NCBI GenBank assembly: GCA_964035545.1
Contig: OZ037771.1
Coordinates: 14,514,633 to 14,578,632, forward strand
Direction: 5' to 3'
DNA length: 64,000 bases
Source: Bugula neritina
Lineage: Eukaryota > Bryozoa > Gymnolaemata > Cheilostomatida > Bugulidae
Shown here: positions 1-20,300 of the stretch, piece after piece
Layout of the letters: each line of letters starts with the position of its first letter
How positions within the stretch are numbered: position 1 is the first letter of the stretch
Program-made: the position numbers and the translations under genes
The notes under the pieces: model-generated
Databases searched by the model: none
Seen by the model: the letters and a program-made list of their open reading frames with translations, nothing else
Told to the model about the DNA's origin: nothing

Positions 1-722
1 AGCATCCTATAATGACAATATAAGATAATATAATATAATATAGTATAATATAACATATCATATGTATAAGTGTACTATCACATATCATGTTGTATGATAT
101 AACATAGTATAATATAATACAATGTAATATAATATAATATTATATTATAATATAATGCGATATAACAGATTACATTATAATGTGGTATATTGTAGTAATT
201 AGTAATATAATAATAATATAACAATTTACCATTGATATCCGACTATTACTACCAACTGCCGTCAGGCTTTGATATTAAATATAACATTGTTTTTAAAAAA
301 TGAGCTTTTATGCTCATATATAAAACCTATAGGAATGTAAAGCATATAGTTTATTAACGTATTTGGTAACAATGCAAAGTTTGCTGAAGCTAAACGCTTT
401 CAACTACACTAAATGTTTAAAATGCCCAAATTATCTTTAAATATTATTTTCTAATTTTACCAAAACAGTATGTGAAATCATCCAAACTTATATTAAAAAA
501 CAAAAACAGTAAGTTTTGTACAAACGTGAAAAGAAAATGCAAAAAGCTTATTCACTGTTTGCCTCAAAGTTTCTTTTCTTTCCTTACTCCATAACTTCAC
601 AATATTAATATTTTCTTTTCTTTACCTAAAATTTGTTTGCTTTTCAAATATATTCATATGGCTTCACAATGACATCTCATATGTAAACATAACCACAGAG
701 TAGTGTTTGATGTTATTCATAG
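1..722. other. AT-rich stretch upstream of first visible exon
   Basis: The first 250 bases are an imperfect ATA/TAT low-complexity tract. The rest is AT-rich intron-like DNA ending in the acceptor used by the exon at 723. I see no coding exon here. The next gene's first visible exon begins in phase 0 without a start codon, so its 5' exons probably lie left of the window. Confidence 0.5.
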
Positions 723-3700
723 AAAGAGATCAGTGGTGAAACACTCAATCAGAAGACTGAAGGTTTACAGATGAGAGAGAGAAATGTATTTAACAGTCTC
801 GCTGTGAGGTTCAGTGAATGTGAAAAACTGATATATGATAACATGAAAAAGGTAATCTATTGTGTGGCAGCATATCAAATCATACGGCAGCGACTTGAGC
901 CTAGATATAAGTATTGCAAGGTGACACTAATTAAACAGTAGTATTGTAGCAGGACAATAAGCACAGCTATAATTACCATTATTGCACTACTGTAATTAAA
1001 TATGATACTGAACATTGACTGAAAGTATTGGTATTGTATCACAACATACCCAGACTAAAGTATGCATTATTGTCATCAGATAGGTGTGATAGTGTAGAGC
1101 AACATATCAGCTTGACTCTGGTGACTTAAAGGGACATATCAGTGCAGGTTTGCTGCTTTACAGAGGCCATAATATATTATAGGTTCCCTATATTACAAGT
1201 ATGCGCTCGATATTACAGATATACCCTATGTTACAGGCATGCCTTATATTACAGGCTCTCTCTATTGCTGGGGTACCTTATACTACAGGTGCAATATATT
1301 ACAGGTGTACCATATATTACCTGCATACCTTATCTTACAGGTTTCCTATATTACATGTGTATAACTCCATATTACAAGTATGCCCGTTATATTACATGTA
1401 GGTGGCTAATCTCCGACACACGAATGAACATACTCAGGCCGTAGCCATTGCTACTCTGGAAAAACAGTTGGAGCAAAGAGACAAAGAAATTAAAAGGTAT
1501 GCAGTGAATATTCACTATTTGGTACTTTGATTTCAGACTCATTATGAAAAATGTCCTTCATTTAAATTTTGAAAAGCTTAAACTTTCTGCTGTGGTAAAA
1601 TAATGGTTACTAGCGGTGTGTCAACAAACTATCTTTGTAAAATATATTTATTTAGATAGTAACTTAGCCAATTAAAAATGTATAACACTATTTCGATAAA
1701 GATTATGGACTTTCCTGGGCTAACTTGTTATTATTATTTAATTGTAACAGTAAACAAATTATTGTATAAAATAGAAATATAAGAATGTGCTGTAACTTTA
1801 TGTAATAAGAGCTTTAGTTGACAGTTGTAATATTTTATTAGTTAACTGTATGGCATCTTACAACATGTTGCAGCATGTTCAAGAAAAGCAATGCTTACAT
1901 AAAATTGTGACAATGTATATATATATATGGATATGTTGATACAATATTGCACACATTATGATTCAACATAAACATAATAATTGATTCACTAGCATAAGCG
2001 GAGAGACAGCAAAACATTGTAAAGAATAATGAATCAAAAGCTTACATCACAAGATTAAATATAAAGATGTGTACTTATTAGCAATCACAAAACAAATGCA
2101 TTCTTAGTTAAATTAAAAAGACTATATTTGTTTAAGTTTGCAACATATAAATGTTTGCTAAATATTAAGAGGTTTGGAGTTTAAGCAATAGCTTGTGGCA
2201 CTTTTTGTAAAATGTTGAATAGTTTTACAGTTTGGCGACTACAGAAAACGTAATGTTATGGCAAAGAGAAAAATCTAGAATCCTAAAGGATCATGACAAG
2301 ATAATATCTGAGTTGCATCAGAAGATAGCAGAATTAGAAAAACAAAAAGAGAGTTTAAGACTCAAATATGAGGAGCAGACAAACGATTTGAAAATGGAGA
2401 AAATGAAAGTTGAGATTACGAAAAAACGATCTACAGCTAAAATGCCGGCAGGTAACTAGCCAATAGAAAGTGAGATTGTTGTTGTCTGCTTTTGATGTGT
2501 CTAGCATTTTTAAAGTAAATTCAGATAATTAAACTGTGTGCTTGACATTTTCTTGTATAGCGCACTTTGTGTAGTTCTTTCGTATGTTTATTATTTTTAG
2601 CACTGTCGCCAATCTTTTGCATGCTAAACTTATAAAGCTTTTTTGACATATATTTTAAAAGATTCAAGTTCTGTTTGTGATCAAATAGGGAGCAGTCGTG
2701 GTATAGGGGTTAGAGCGTTTGCCTAGTAAACACGAAGGTCATGGGTTCGAGCCCTGACAAAGGCCATTGGTGATGTTAGGAAGAGTATCCAGTCATAATT
2801 GCTCCTGTGCCTCATTTAAATAAGTCCTTAGCCCGCTTTAACAAAAACCTTTTCTATCAGGGGTTTCTCACAGGGATAGTGACTATAAGCTTGCGTGAGT
2901 TTTGTGATCAAATAGCAAGTAGTATAGACTGGTAAGGAGAAAAACTTAATTTAACTAAACCATAATTAATCATACTCGCAAAAGATTTGAATATGTAACG
3001 TAAGAGCTATGCACATAACAATAAACTTATACTACAAGGCCATTCAAAGCATGTTTAGCTGCTCAATTATAATAATAAATTTGGTCTGTACCGGGGTAAC
3101 CTGTCTTTGTGTATAAAACAACTATTAGCTTTCATTGTGACATGAACAGTCTGCTAAATTGTAAAACAGTGTGATTGTAAATGAATTTAATTTGTATATA
3201 CATTTCAATTAACACATTGAAGCTATTGAAACAACATTTTAAACAATGGCTACCAAGTGCCATATTGATGCAGACGTCATTCTTTAAAACATTAGTCGTC
3301 TGCTTACGATTCAGCTATTCTTTATAGAAAACATCACGTATACCTCGTTAAATAACACTGAAGCTGTTATTTTGAAAACTATTTTATAAATTAAAAACAA
3401 GTTTCTGTTATTAATTCATTAAATTTGGAGTTGAAAATTGCTGCTTTAGTTCATTCACTATTATATATAAATAAAATGTTATTTTAGTTAAAAAACTTAT
3501 TTTAGACTCGTCTGAATTAGCCATGCTTGAAGACTTGAAGAGAAAGCAGTATTTACTAGAGAAAGATCTGCAACATGGTGAGAAAGAGATACAGCAGTTT
3601 CAGCTAGATGTCATTGGGTTGCTGGGAGGCATACAGATAGACATTGCGTTAGTTCCTAAAGCTCTTTAGCTAAACTAGCTTTGTGGGACTAGGCGTTAGC

Positions 3701-6700
3701 CACTCTAGACCCTCACATATTACTCAAGGCAAAGTAATTCAGATTTAAATGCTGTCATACTAAACAATAGCAGTATTGAGTCTATTAATTATGACACGTC
3801 AGCAATCAATTTGGCTATAAAAGACTATCTGAGTTAGGAGACAGCATTTGTAATGAACGTCAGAATTAATAGTAGATCATCAGTAGCAGTTTATAAAGCA
3901 AATAGTATTTAAATTTCAAACAAATAATATTGTATTCATTCAAGTGGCAGCTATTAAAATTAGTGTATGTAATTAATGTTATTTATTTAAACACAACCCA
4001 AGTGACTCATCAGAATTATTGAATGAGTCATCTAAATCCTAAAGTGACTCATTAGAACTATTGAATGAGTCATCTAAATACTCAACTGACTCATCAGTTG
4101 TCTTGCAGACGCCAAAAAGCTCCTAAAACTTCATTCAGATTAAACAGTATTTTTTCAAAACTTTCTCAAATTCATATGCAAGAGGATAACATTTGACTTT
4201 TAGTTATCGCTTTGAAGTTTAAGTTTGATATGCAAGTGTTTTATATATTAAGAGAGTGAACTTCATTTTCTGAAACCCAGACTTTGCTTAAGAGCTATAT
4301 TTGCTTTGTATAAATCCAATTAGTTGTGGCCTCCAGACTTGATATATATAAACAGAGCATACAGGCTATAGATTTATCTCAGCTTAGGGTAGACTCAGCT
4401 CCATGTTCTGTCTACAGGGGCATTGCAGAGGGATCAGAACACCAACCTACTGTTAATAGCCTGGGCTCTCTCAGTGATACAATAGACAAGATAAAGTCCG
4501 CAGTGGCTGGACAGATTGACGTTGGTGTGATGCGTGCAGATCTTTCTGATCACTATTTACCTGCGAAACCTAATGTATGTAACTATATTTACCTGCGAAA
4601 CCTAATTTATGTAACTATATTTACCTGCGAAACCTAATGTATGTAGCTATATTTACCTGCAAAGCCTAATGTATGTAACTTTATACTAGAATATATGTAT
4701 TATTTTAGTCGTTGTGTATATATACTGTAACATGCATGTTTATAGTATAATAATAAATGTAATATTAAATGTTATATACCATGTAAAACTCTGCTATTAT
4801 TTTCTCTTTATATTCTTTTTGAAAAGGTACAGTTGGGCTCAGAGGTATGGCTTTTATTACTATAAATTAGTTGTGAAACCAACTTTTGAATAAATTCCCA
4901 TAAATTTGAAAAAAAAAAGTTTTTTCTAAACTTGAGCTAAAATTGTTTGATCAACAGTTGGTTTCACCAATTCATTTAATTTTGTTAGCTATAACTATAG
5001 CTTGTAATAGATGATGTTAACATAAGCTTATTTAACGTCTAACGAAAGCAACTTAAAGCTATATCAAGTTACAGAGAAATAGGCTTAGGAATCGACAACC
5101 AGAAAAGTTTTTAATAGGAAACTATCATTTTAAAAAATATTGAAAGCTACCTAATTTTTCTTCATTAAAAAAAATCACAAACTAAAGAGTTTCTGAAACC
5201 AAATTTTCTTGCAAAAAACAAAATTCTCTTTAGAGGTGGTTCAATAAAAGCTCCATAATAGTAGTGTTATAGCTAGCTGTACTATAACTATAGTGGGCAT
5301 TAACAAAACAAAACTCATAAAACACATCAACCAACACTTATATAGATAGTAGAACAATAGCAAAAACAAATAGAAACTAGCAATAGCATCATACAGAACC
5401 ATTATAGCACAACTATAGCACTTGGTGAAATACCTTTTGACTACACAATTGCTCAGAAAATGCAATGCTTGCGGATGAACTAAACAATATTTTAGTCTTG
5501 TACCTTTCTAGCTTCGCGTTGTGAGTGTTATTCTTTAGCTACTATCTGCCTTCCATAGCTTCTTCTTCAGCAACTTAGCTCCCTAACTGCTAGTAAGACC
5601 TAAGTTACCTATATTAGCTACATTTAGACTTAGTTCCCTGCTAACAAGACTCTAGTTATCTACATTAACTCTATATCTATACAATGCTATATTTTGCTAA
5701 AGTGTGGTTAAAGCTATATATTATCTCTCATTTTCTTCTGAGAAATATTATAACTGCTTGCTATGTTTGCCCATAGTTTTAGTGCTGAAGTTCTATAACA
5801 AAAATGTATGCCTCAAGGCTTTTAATTATTTTGTATTTTTATATTTTTAGGACTTCTTTGTAACCAATAAAGGCAGGAAAGTGGTACGTAAAACTAAAGA
5901 AAGTATTTTGTGCAGTAAAACGGTCATTATTTAACAGTACTTTTTGTATTTCAGTATTATTTACAGTTATATGATGATAATATAAAATCAATGTCTTTGA
6001 AGATACAATTAAACTATTTCGATAATATGAAACTTAAATATATGAATAGTTTGAAATCAAACTTAAAAATATATTTGATGTCTAAATTGGTCACGTAGTA
6101 GTAGAGGTCAAGGTTATAATGATTACAGATCGTGAAGCCGATGCAGATTAGAAAGAACAGCAAGTCTCAGAGAAAGAAGTCTATAACAGTGTTGAGTGAC
6201 CTTCCCAGTCTGCAGGTCGGGGCGTTGAGTAGACATCGGCGAGCTCGAAAGAAAAGCAGACCTTCTATACATACAATAGAAGAAGGTAGGGTAATAACAC
6301 AGTATACTTACTCTCTATACATACTATAGAAGAAGGTAGGGTAATAACACAGTATACTTACTCTATATACATACAATAGAAGAAGGTAGGGTAATAACAC
6401 AGTATACTTACTCTATATACATACAATAGAAGAAGGTAGGGTAATAACACAGTATACTTACTCTATATACATACAATAGAAGAAGGTAGGGTAATAACAC
6501 CGTATACTTACTCTCTATACATACTAAAGAAGACGGTAGGTCAATAGCACAGCATACTTCATATAATATAGAAAAGAGGAAGTTAATGGTACGTATGCTT
6601 ATTCCCACTTATCAAATAAACTGTAAAGTAGAATCTTATATAAAAACATAAACATCTAAAGATGTGGTTTCTTGATAGCTGGGAAGATCTCCAAAATAAA

Positions 6701-8398
6701 TCCGAAGCTATTAGACAATATCTATGGTACGTTAGACACGGTGGCGGTGATGAAACACTTCCCTACTTTGTCCACTTCCTATGTGAAGAGTCAGTGGGCT
6801 AACTTCAAGAGATATGATAGTGACGATAACGGAGAGCTTGACCTCTCTGAGGTAAGGTTATGTGTCCTTGACCTTAGATCAGTTTGAATACTATTCTTAG
6901 ATATAATATACTATTATATGGAATGTTCTGAGAAGCTGTGTAGAATGTGCATTAATATAAAACATTGACAGCAAATATTAATTCTGTGAGAGGGAGTTGT
7001 AAGTTACTGTTAAACTGTTGTAGATAATGAAAGCCATAACTGGTTTGATGCCTAGCCACGTAAAACCTGCTCACATTGAGGTAAGTAAGTAAGCAAGTAA
7101 GTATGTAAGTGAGTAAGTGAGTAATTAAGTGAGTAATTGAGTAAGTAAGTACCTAAGTAAATAAATGAGTAAGTTAGTAACTAAGTAAATAAATGAGTAT
7201 GTTATAAGTAACTAAGTAACTATGTAAGTGAGTAATTGAGTAAATAAGTACCTAAGTAAATAAATGAGTAAGTTAGTAACTATAAGTAAATAAATGAGTA
7301 TGTTATAAGTAACTAAGTAAGTAAGTATGTAAGTGAGTAAGTGAGTACGCATGTGAGTAATTGAGTAAGTGAGTAGATAGGTAAGTATATAAGTATGCTA
7401 GTGAGTAAGTATGTACATAAGTAAGTTAGTTAGTATATAAGTGAGTAAATGAATAAGTAAGTAAGCACTGCAGGTTCATCATAGTTGGGTAAAATTTCCT
7501 GCATGCTTATCACGATGACATAAGTCTTCATAACTATCATTCTATCTCCGCTATTTTATATTCTGCTATATACCATACACAAAGTGTCAAAATTCTACTC
7601 TCTACATCATATAATGGTGGTCAACTGGTGCTCTCTATACTATATACAGTGTGTTAAATTTTACTTTATATTATAGGCCTATACTAGGTGTCAAATGCTA
7701 CTCTATATACCATAAACTAGGTGTCAAATGCTACTCTATATGCTATATACTAGGTGTCAAATGCCACTCTATATATCATATACTAAAGGTGTCAAATGCT
7801 ACTCTATATACTATATAAAAGGTGTAAATTATTATATACACTATTCATGACACACAATTCTTGAAATGTTTCAACAGGCAGCCATGAGGGAGGTGGATAT
7901 AGATGGTTCTGGAACAATGGATTTTTATGAATACCTGCAAGTTGCTCTCTTACTGGAGCAGAAGAAAGGTAAATAAGACCTAGTAGCTATTATATGCACT
8001 AGTAGTGAAAATGACCAAATCTAAAATTTTACAAAAAAAAGTTGTCGAGAGATGAGACAAAGGAGCGCTGTCTTGAATAATTTGTTATCTCAACAGATGA
8101 TGTGTAATGACAGCAAACAAAAGCTGTCCTATCTTGGTTGCTGCAACTACATGTCTGCATGGGCATTACATATTATACTAAATTATACAGTAATATACAC
8201 ATACAATACATAGTGCCTACATATATATATCATATAATGTATATGCATATAATGTCTGTATTATAATATATATATTCCCAATATATAATAGAAATGTCTA
8301 TAATAATTATGTTTTTTGTAGGGAAATCTGAACTATTCCACACTCCTGAAGTGACGAAATACAACAAACAAATTTCTAAGACTTGCATTGTCCAATAA
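723..8398 (+). CDS. Coiled-coil and EF-hand protein, 5' partial
   Basis: Eleven phase-consistent exons: 723-851, 1402-1496, 2231-2451, 3506-3577, 4324-4574, 5851-5883, 6129-6285, 6679-6851, 7024-7080, 7878-7968, 8322-8398 (TAA). They give about 451 residues with no start codon. The first four exons encode a charged coiled coil (TLEKQLEQRDKEIKR, ELHQKIAELEKQKESLRLKY). A linker follows with a basic patch (RHRRARKKSRP), then a paired C-terminal EF-hand module. The first loop is DSDDNGELDLSE in exon 6679-6851 and the second is DIDGSGTMDFYE in exon 7878-7968. Both have Asp at 1, 3 and 5-like positions, Gly at 6 and Glu at 12, so calcium binding is likely. I do not recognise an orthologue. Joining the coiled-coil and EF-hand halves relies on the donor at 3578. 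If that donor is skipped, the reading frame stops at 3667-3669. The gene is convergent with the LRRC63-like gene. Confidence 0.7.
1142..1401 (+). repeat. Acceptor-like minisatellite before exon 1402
   Basis: About ten degenerate units carry the core TATATTACAG followed by G or GT, each resembling a 3' splice site. The array ends at the real acceptor TACATGTAG before the exon at 1402. The intron side of this exon edge is therefore built from repeated AG-ending units. Confidence 0.7.
2691..2905 (+). mobile_element. tRNA-derived SINE, copy A
   Basis: The 5' part is tRNA-like. An A-box-like TGGTATAGGGGTTAGAGCG and a B box GGGTTCGAGCC surround an anticodon-arm stretch with CTAGTAAAC, which resembles tRNA-Thr(AGT). 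It is followed by a body (ATGTTAGGAAGAGTATCCAG) similar to the central core of MetaSINEs, and a tail ending near GTGAG. Related copies are at 29518-29735 and 32240-32370. It lies in an intron of the coiled-coil/EF-hand gene and is a mobile element, not a functional tRNA. Confidence 0.75.
4555..4680 (+). repeat. 32-bp tandem array spanning a splice donor
   Basis: The last 20 bases of exon 4324-4574 plus the first bases of the intron form the unit. Further copies follow at 32-bp spacing. Donor-like GTATGTA sequences sit at 4575, 4639 and 4671. The copy at 4607 has TT instead of GT. Confidence 0.85.
6255..6580 (+). repeat. 50-bp tandem array spanning a splice donor
   Basis: Six units with an exact 50-bp period. 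The conserved AGAAGGTAGG block begins at 6281, 6331, 6381, 6431, 6481 and 6531, and the last copy is AGACGGTAGG. The first unit includes the last 20 or so coding bases of exon 6129-6285 and its donor (G at 6285, then GTAGGG), so five downstream units repeat exon end plus donor. A decayed seventh unit lies near 6571. Confidence 0.9.
7081..7470 (+). repeat. GTAA-type microsatellite starting at a splice donor
   Basis: Immediately after exon 7024-7080 the donor GTAAGT passes straight into about 390 bp of imperfect GTAA/GTGA/GTAT tetranucleotides. The array therefore contains dozens of donor-like GTAAGT strings and starts flush with the exon edge. Confidence 0.85.
7590..7850 (+). repeat. Minisatellite of about 33-bp period
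   Basis: Imperfect repeats with the core GGTGTCAAATGCTACTCTAT alternate with TATACTA strings. They sit in the intron just upstream of exon 7878-7968, ending about 25 bp before its acceptor. Confidence 0.65.
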
Positions 8399-9049
8399 GA
8401 TATAAGAACCGTACTCAAAGTGAGTTTAGGAAAGATGTGAGGCTACCAGTAGACTGTGATCAATTGCTGAACCTTTGTAGGGTGATGAACCGAGATATTC
8501 TTGGCACATAGCCAAGGGCACTAAACTGAATTATCACTAAAATACTCAGTCTAACACTTGCAACCATAACAGTGATACAAGATTGCTTTGCGGCGATTTC
8601 AAACATTATGTATAAATTTTGTAATGAAAAGCTAAGAATTAGAGTATCAAAAGTTGTTTGCATTCATTATTATTAGTTGAAACTTGCAAAAAGGCTTTAT
8701 TGAAAATAAATTATTTACAAAATTATTGTATCTAAGATCGAAATATTCCCAATACATGAGACAAAAAAATGTTTGTTTAATAAACAAAATATATGTGATT
8801 TGGCGTTGAATAAATACTACACAACCAACCCTTGTGACTAATAAATTATTAATATAAGCAACGGACGGCATATGGCATATATAGGTGACAGCGTGAGATA
8901 CAGTAGTACCAAAATAAAACACATCAAAATATTCGTAACGAGTAAATATAATACAAATAAATATGAGATAAGAGTTTCAACAAACAATTTGAAAAATGTT
9001 AGCTGAAGAACTGAAAACCACATGTTTAAACAATGAGGGGCGGCAGAGA
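8399..9049. other. Convergent intergenic spacer
   Basis: This is the gap between the stop of the coiled-coil/EF-hand gene and the stop of the LRRC63-like gene, and it should hold both 3' UTRs. A minus-strand AATAAA (TTTATT at 8696-8701) could serve the LRRC63-like gene about 350 nt past its stop. No coding exon was seen. Confidence 0.5.
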
Positions 9050-15817
<6,768 letters not shown>

Positions 15818-17373
15818 CTTGTCAAAAAATTATTTTAAAAACCGGCAACACCTACAACACGATACATTACATAAGTTACATAACATATATTGCAGCAATC
15901 TAATCAAAGTTTCAAAAAAAATAAATGACCTACATAACTGAAAAAATAAATCATTAAATCCGAAAAGAATAGAGACAAGTTTGCAGCACCAATTAATATG
16001 ATAGAGTTGAAGTTACCGTACAAAAAAACTCAAATTATTAAAACATCATTTATATACTTGCTTAATAATCAATACAAAGTCAAAGCTTTATTTTTTATAA
16101 TTGTTAATCATATTCATGTAAAAATACCATCGATTAAGTACTTTTACAATTAAATTACTAGTTCTAGTAACATTTTAGCTAAAAACTTCTTAGTACATAG
16201 TAATACTGATAGTGATAGTTTAAGTTATTGTTAAGTTGAACTTTAAGCTCGTTTTAAAAGCAAGGCTAAGCGCCAGAAAAACTAAAACTAAATGTGATAA
16301 ATTTAAAAACATGTACACTATAAAATACTTAGAGGTGGTAAAATAGCAAGTATGTAATTCAGTAGTGAATTGAAAATCTCTTTATTAAATCTTATCTAGA
16401 TGTAAATTACAAACCATTCTGTCCTGATCCCATGAAGTTGGTTGCTAAAGTTAGAGATGTACCGCGTAGAATGCATACCGCGTTATGATTAGCTGGGATA
16501 CTAAAACGACGAGTCCACCAGGTTTTGTTTTAACTCGTATTTAGCTTGCGTTTTATATAATTATCTACTTTCTGTTTGTTAACGCTCAATACCTTTTACT
16601 TTTAAAGTCAACAAAAACAGTTTTACGAGACCGAGGGTTGGGATTTTAGCGAAGCTGTTCAAGCCCGCTTTAGAAAATTTTGCAAATTGAAGAATCGCAA
16701 TGAGAATGAATCAATTGAATGAAATATTACCGTTGAAAAAAAAGTTAAAATAACTATAAATGAATGATATTCAAAACAAATGTTGTTTTCTGAAGTTTAG
16801 TTTATTTTTCTTAGTATTATTAACTGTTTAGAACGCTGCAATATCATCAAGATCGTATTTGTTCACTATAACTATAAGGCACCTGTCTCTGAGTCTGAAA
16901 CGCAAACTGAGAGTGAGAAATTTAAAATCCACCTGAAAGTGAAATTTAAACAGAAATGCAGTCTGACTCTAAACGGCAAAGTCGGAGTGCAAGTCAAAGT
17001 TGAAGCTTGAAAAGCTAATAAGTTTGGCGTACTGGATCTGAAAGTGGAAGTCTGAATGAAAAACTTGAAGACGAATTTAACCTCATAACTGATACTGATA
17101 GTGACTTGATGTTCAACTTCATGTTTATAGAACTTTGCAGTTGATTTTAATTTAAGTCTTTACATCAATGTAAATCATATTGATTTGATATCGTTATACT
17201 TAATTTTTTAAATTATTTGTTAGCTATTCAGTTTCAGTTTTACATTCACATTGTGATTGTGAGTGACTCAACTATTTTATTGAATGGTAGTTTCTTTAGT
17301 TACTGTTGTTCTGGTTTAATAACTATAAGCGTAACGCGAAAAATAAAATTGAGTAAACCAGCAAACGATTAAA
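15818..17373. promoter_or_regulatory. Divergent intergenic region, LRRC63-like / ECSIT
   Basis: The 1.55-kb gap lies between two start codons pointing away from each other, so both promoters should be here. I see no exon. From about 16880 to 17110 the DNA is rich in repeated GAAAGT / GAGTCTGA-like words (for example CTGAAAGTGAAATTT). The same style recurs in the other divergent gaps of the window. No TATA box could be assigned with confidence. Confidence 0.45.
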
Positions 17374-20300
17374 ATGAAAGTCAATACCATTACTTGGACT
17401 CTGTCGAGGCTCTGCATCTCACCGTCACACACTCTAAGTATCCTATCTAGATGGACCAGTTTAATTTTCCCCCTTAGCACAGCTAGCAGAATATTTACAC
17501 AGAATTTTCACACAGCAAAATCACTTGCTCACCGAGAGTAAGTGTTTGCAGCATTGTAATCATTACCATACTGATATTATTTTTTATCTAGTTATTGACC
17601 TCATTAAATCAGCTCGTGTGAAGATATTTTCAGGCCCAACATTGTTATTTAATTTTAGTGGTACAGTGCAAGAAATACGAAATGAAAAATATCGTAAACG
17701 CCGCGAACTCGCTGTATTTTATGAGCTCTCTGAGTTGAGAAAAGCCAAAGATAAAGACACGTATAGAAAGGTAGGTTTTGCAATGTATGTAGGCCTACCT
17801 CTATAGTGACTTATGTAAAGAAATGCTGTGCTGCAACATAAACCACTTTTATATAATGAAATCATCCTTAATTTTTTTCCAATTGAAAAAAGGACGGAGT
17901 TTGTGTGCATTTAAATTTATACTTTTAACAATCTCTTGGTGTTGATAGTTATTATTGTTGAAGCTAACTGTAGCAAGTGTTCTATCTATAGTTTAACTAG
18001 TGAACAGTTAATTTATATAGCAAGAGTTGGTGTATTCAATCCTATATATGTACGGCAACTCTCATGGCTGCAAGGCTGTTGATAATTTGCCAAAATATCT
18101 TTTGGACATATCTTTTTCATTTCCATCTACCATACTGACTGCATCTTCATAGGCATCTTTAGAGGTCTTTGTATCTGTTGCTAAGCTCTAGAGGTACTTG
18201 TGTGTTTTGCTAGGCTCTAGAGATCTATATGAAGAAACAGTCTGTGTACCGAAGAGGTCATGTTGACTTTATTCTCGGTGCCATAGAGCAGATGAAGGAG
18301 TATCAAGTGCATAAAGATGTTGAGGCTTATAAAGTATGTGATTTCTTGTATGAGGAGGCTTGAAAATTACTTGCTACTGGAACTCTATATATTTGATATA
18401 CCTTATAGTTCACTTTTTCAGAGGTGCTGCTATTTAAACCATTACACCTCTTTGCTGTTGTGAGAATTAATCTGCCGCCTAACACCTTCTTATTAAAAAA
18501 TTTAGGACTCACTGACTTTGGTTGGGGTGTCAGATAAAGGCTCCATCTGTTTTGTGTGTAAAGCAATGAGATACCCTCAGTTTACGCATTACCATGTCTT
18601 TGCCAGGCTCTGATGAGAATATTCCCCGAAGGAGAGATGCTGCCTAAGAACATTATTCAGAGCGAGTTCATGCATTACCCTCGGCAGCAGAACACGGCCA
18701 TAGACATTCTCTCTGCCATGGGTAACAATGGTAAGTGTAGTGTTACAGTGCCACAGCACCAGTAGTAAATAGAAAACATCTTATACTCTAGGCTGTATAT
18801 ATTGGATATATAATATGTTTTACTAAAGGTTGTATACCAGACGATGAGATGGGTGACATTATAGTGTCCAGGTTTGGGGAAAACTCGTATGTGATGAAGA
18901 AATACCAGCGTATCATGTACTGGGGACCCAAGTTCAGGAATATGAACCCCTACCCTGTCCCCTGGATACTCCCGGAAACCGTGAGTGTACACACATTATG
19001 CTGATGTCATAGTTAATGCTGCTCATGTAACATATTTTAATGATCAGAAAATTCTGATTTCACAACTAGTTGTAATTAAAAAAATTACAAGTCCTAAGCC
19101 TTATGATGTTATAGACAAGGTGAATAGCTGAAAGACATTTCATAGTTGAAATAAATTAGCATTCAGACTGCTAATCTTCACAAGATGCTGTATATGAAAT
19201 ACTATAAAATCCCGATGAACAACTTTTTTGTGCTAATAGCGTGTTAGCTAGTTGAATAGTATAAATAAAGTGAAACCAATGCATGAAACATTAGCTTTTT
19301 TATCTAAAAGCTTTTCATAGCTTTTCCTCTGAAAGCTGGTATAGCCACAATGCTATAATACAAGAGATACTTTATATACATTATTCCACATGCTTTAGTT
19401 AAAACCTACTATATAAGGAGTAACTTACTCTATCACTGTGGTTTCAAGATTAACATTACGAGAATCAATTTTTCATCTTTGGTTTGGAAACAGCCACAAC
19501 CAGAAATTCATGAAAGAAGCAAGCACAAATTCATGATGAGAATCAATGGAAATTGAATGTATAAGATACTCTCTATACAGTATGTCACATGATGTAGACT
19601 GTTTTATTGTATCCTATGAATGTTAGAAGCTGGAGCTGGCAGTCATGGCGCTTAAGAGGATGGCTGTTGACAAGAACAACAGGGTCAAAGTTTACGACAC
19701 TAATGACCTCGGCTCTGCTATTTCTGATGGGTTCATAGCCAGTGCCTGTTCTCCAACCCAACAGGTAATGTGTAATAATATTATGTAACTTCACTGCTAG
19801 CAACAGTGTTGTTACTTCAGGATTTCCATGGGGGTTTCTCTGGGAATTTCCTTTGAAGTTTCTCAATGAATTTCCCTCAGAGTTTCTTATCGGGTTTCCT
19901 CTAGGAGTTTTTTTTAGAGAATTTCCCAAAGAACTTCTGTTGGAAGAGATAGCTCCCAGTTATTTTCTCTGCATTTGTTTATCACTGCAATCAGCTTTTT
20001 CGCAACTTTTTATTAGCATCATATTGTATATTTTTTTCTAGTTCACTTCTCGCTCTGCTTTTTTAATAAACAGTAAATGCATGAATACCTTTCACTTTAT
20101 TTGTTCCACAACATAACTGCAACATTTCTCAGGGGATTTCTTAAGGGATTCCCTAAGATTTTCTTAAGGGGATTTCCCCGCAGCTGAACTTGTATTTTGT
20201 TACAGGAACTAATGAGAAAGCACAACTCTAAGCTACCACTGTATGTGGAGGGAGGGTTCACTGTATGGATGAGAGAGGAGAGTCTCGTATACTTCATACT

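Noticed and set aside
2691-2765. Functional tRNA gene
   Set aside because: A and B boxes are present, but the acceptor stem does not pair, and the sequence continues into a SINE body shared with two other loci.
4326-4637. Separate small gene starting at 4326
   Set aside because: The frame opens with GTG right after an acceptor, with no upstream ATG. It is an internal exon joined in phase to its neighbours.
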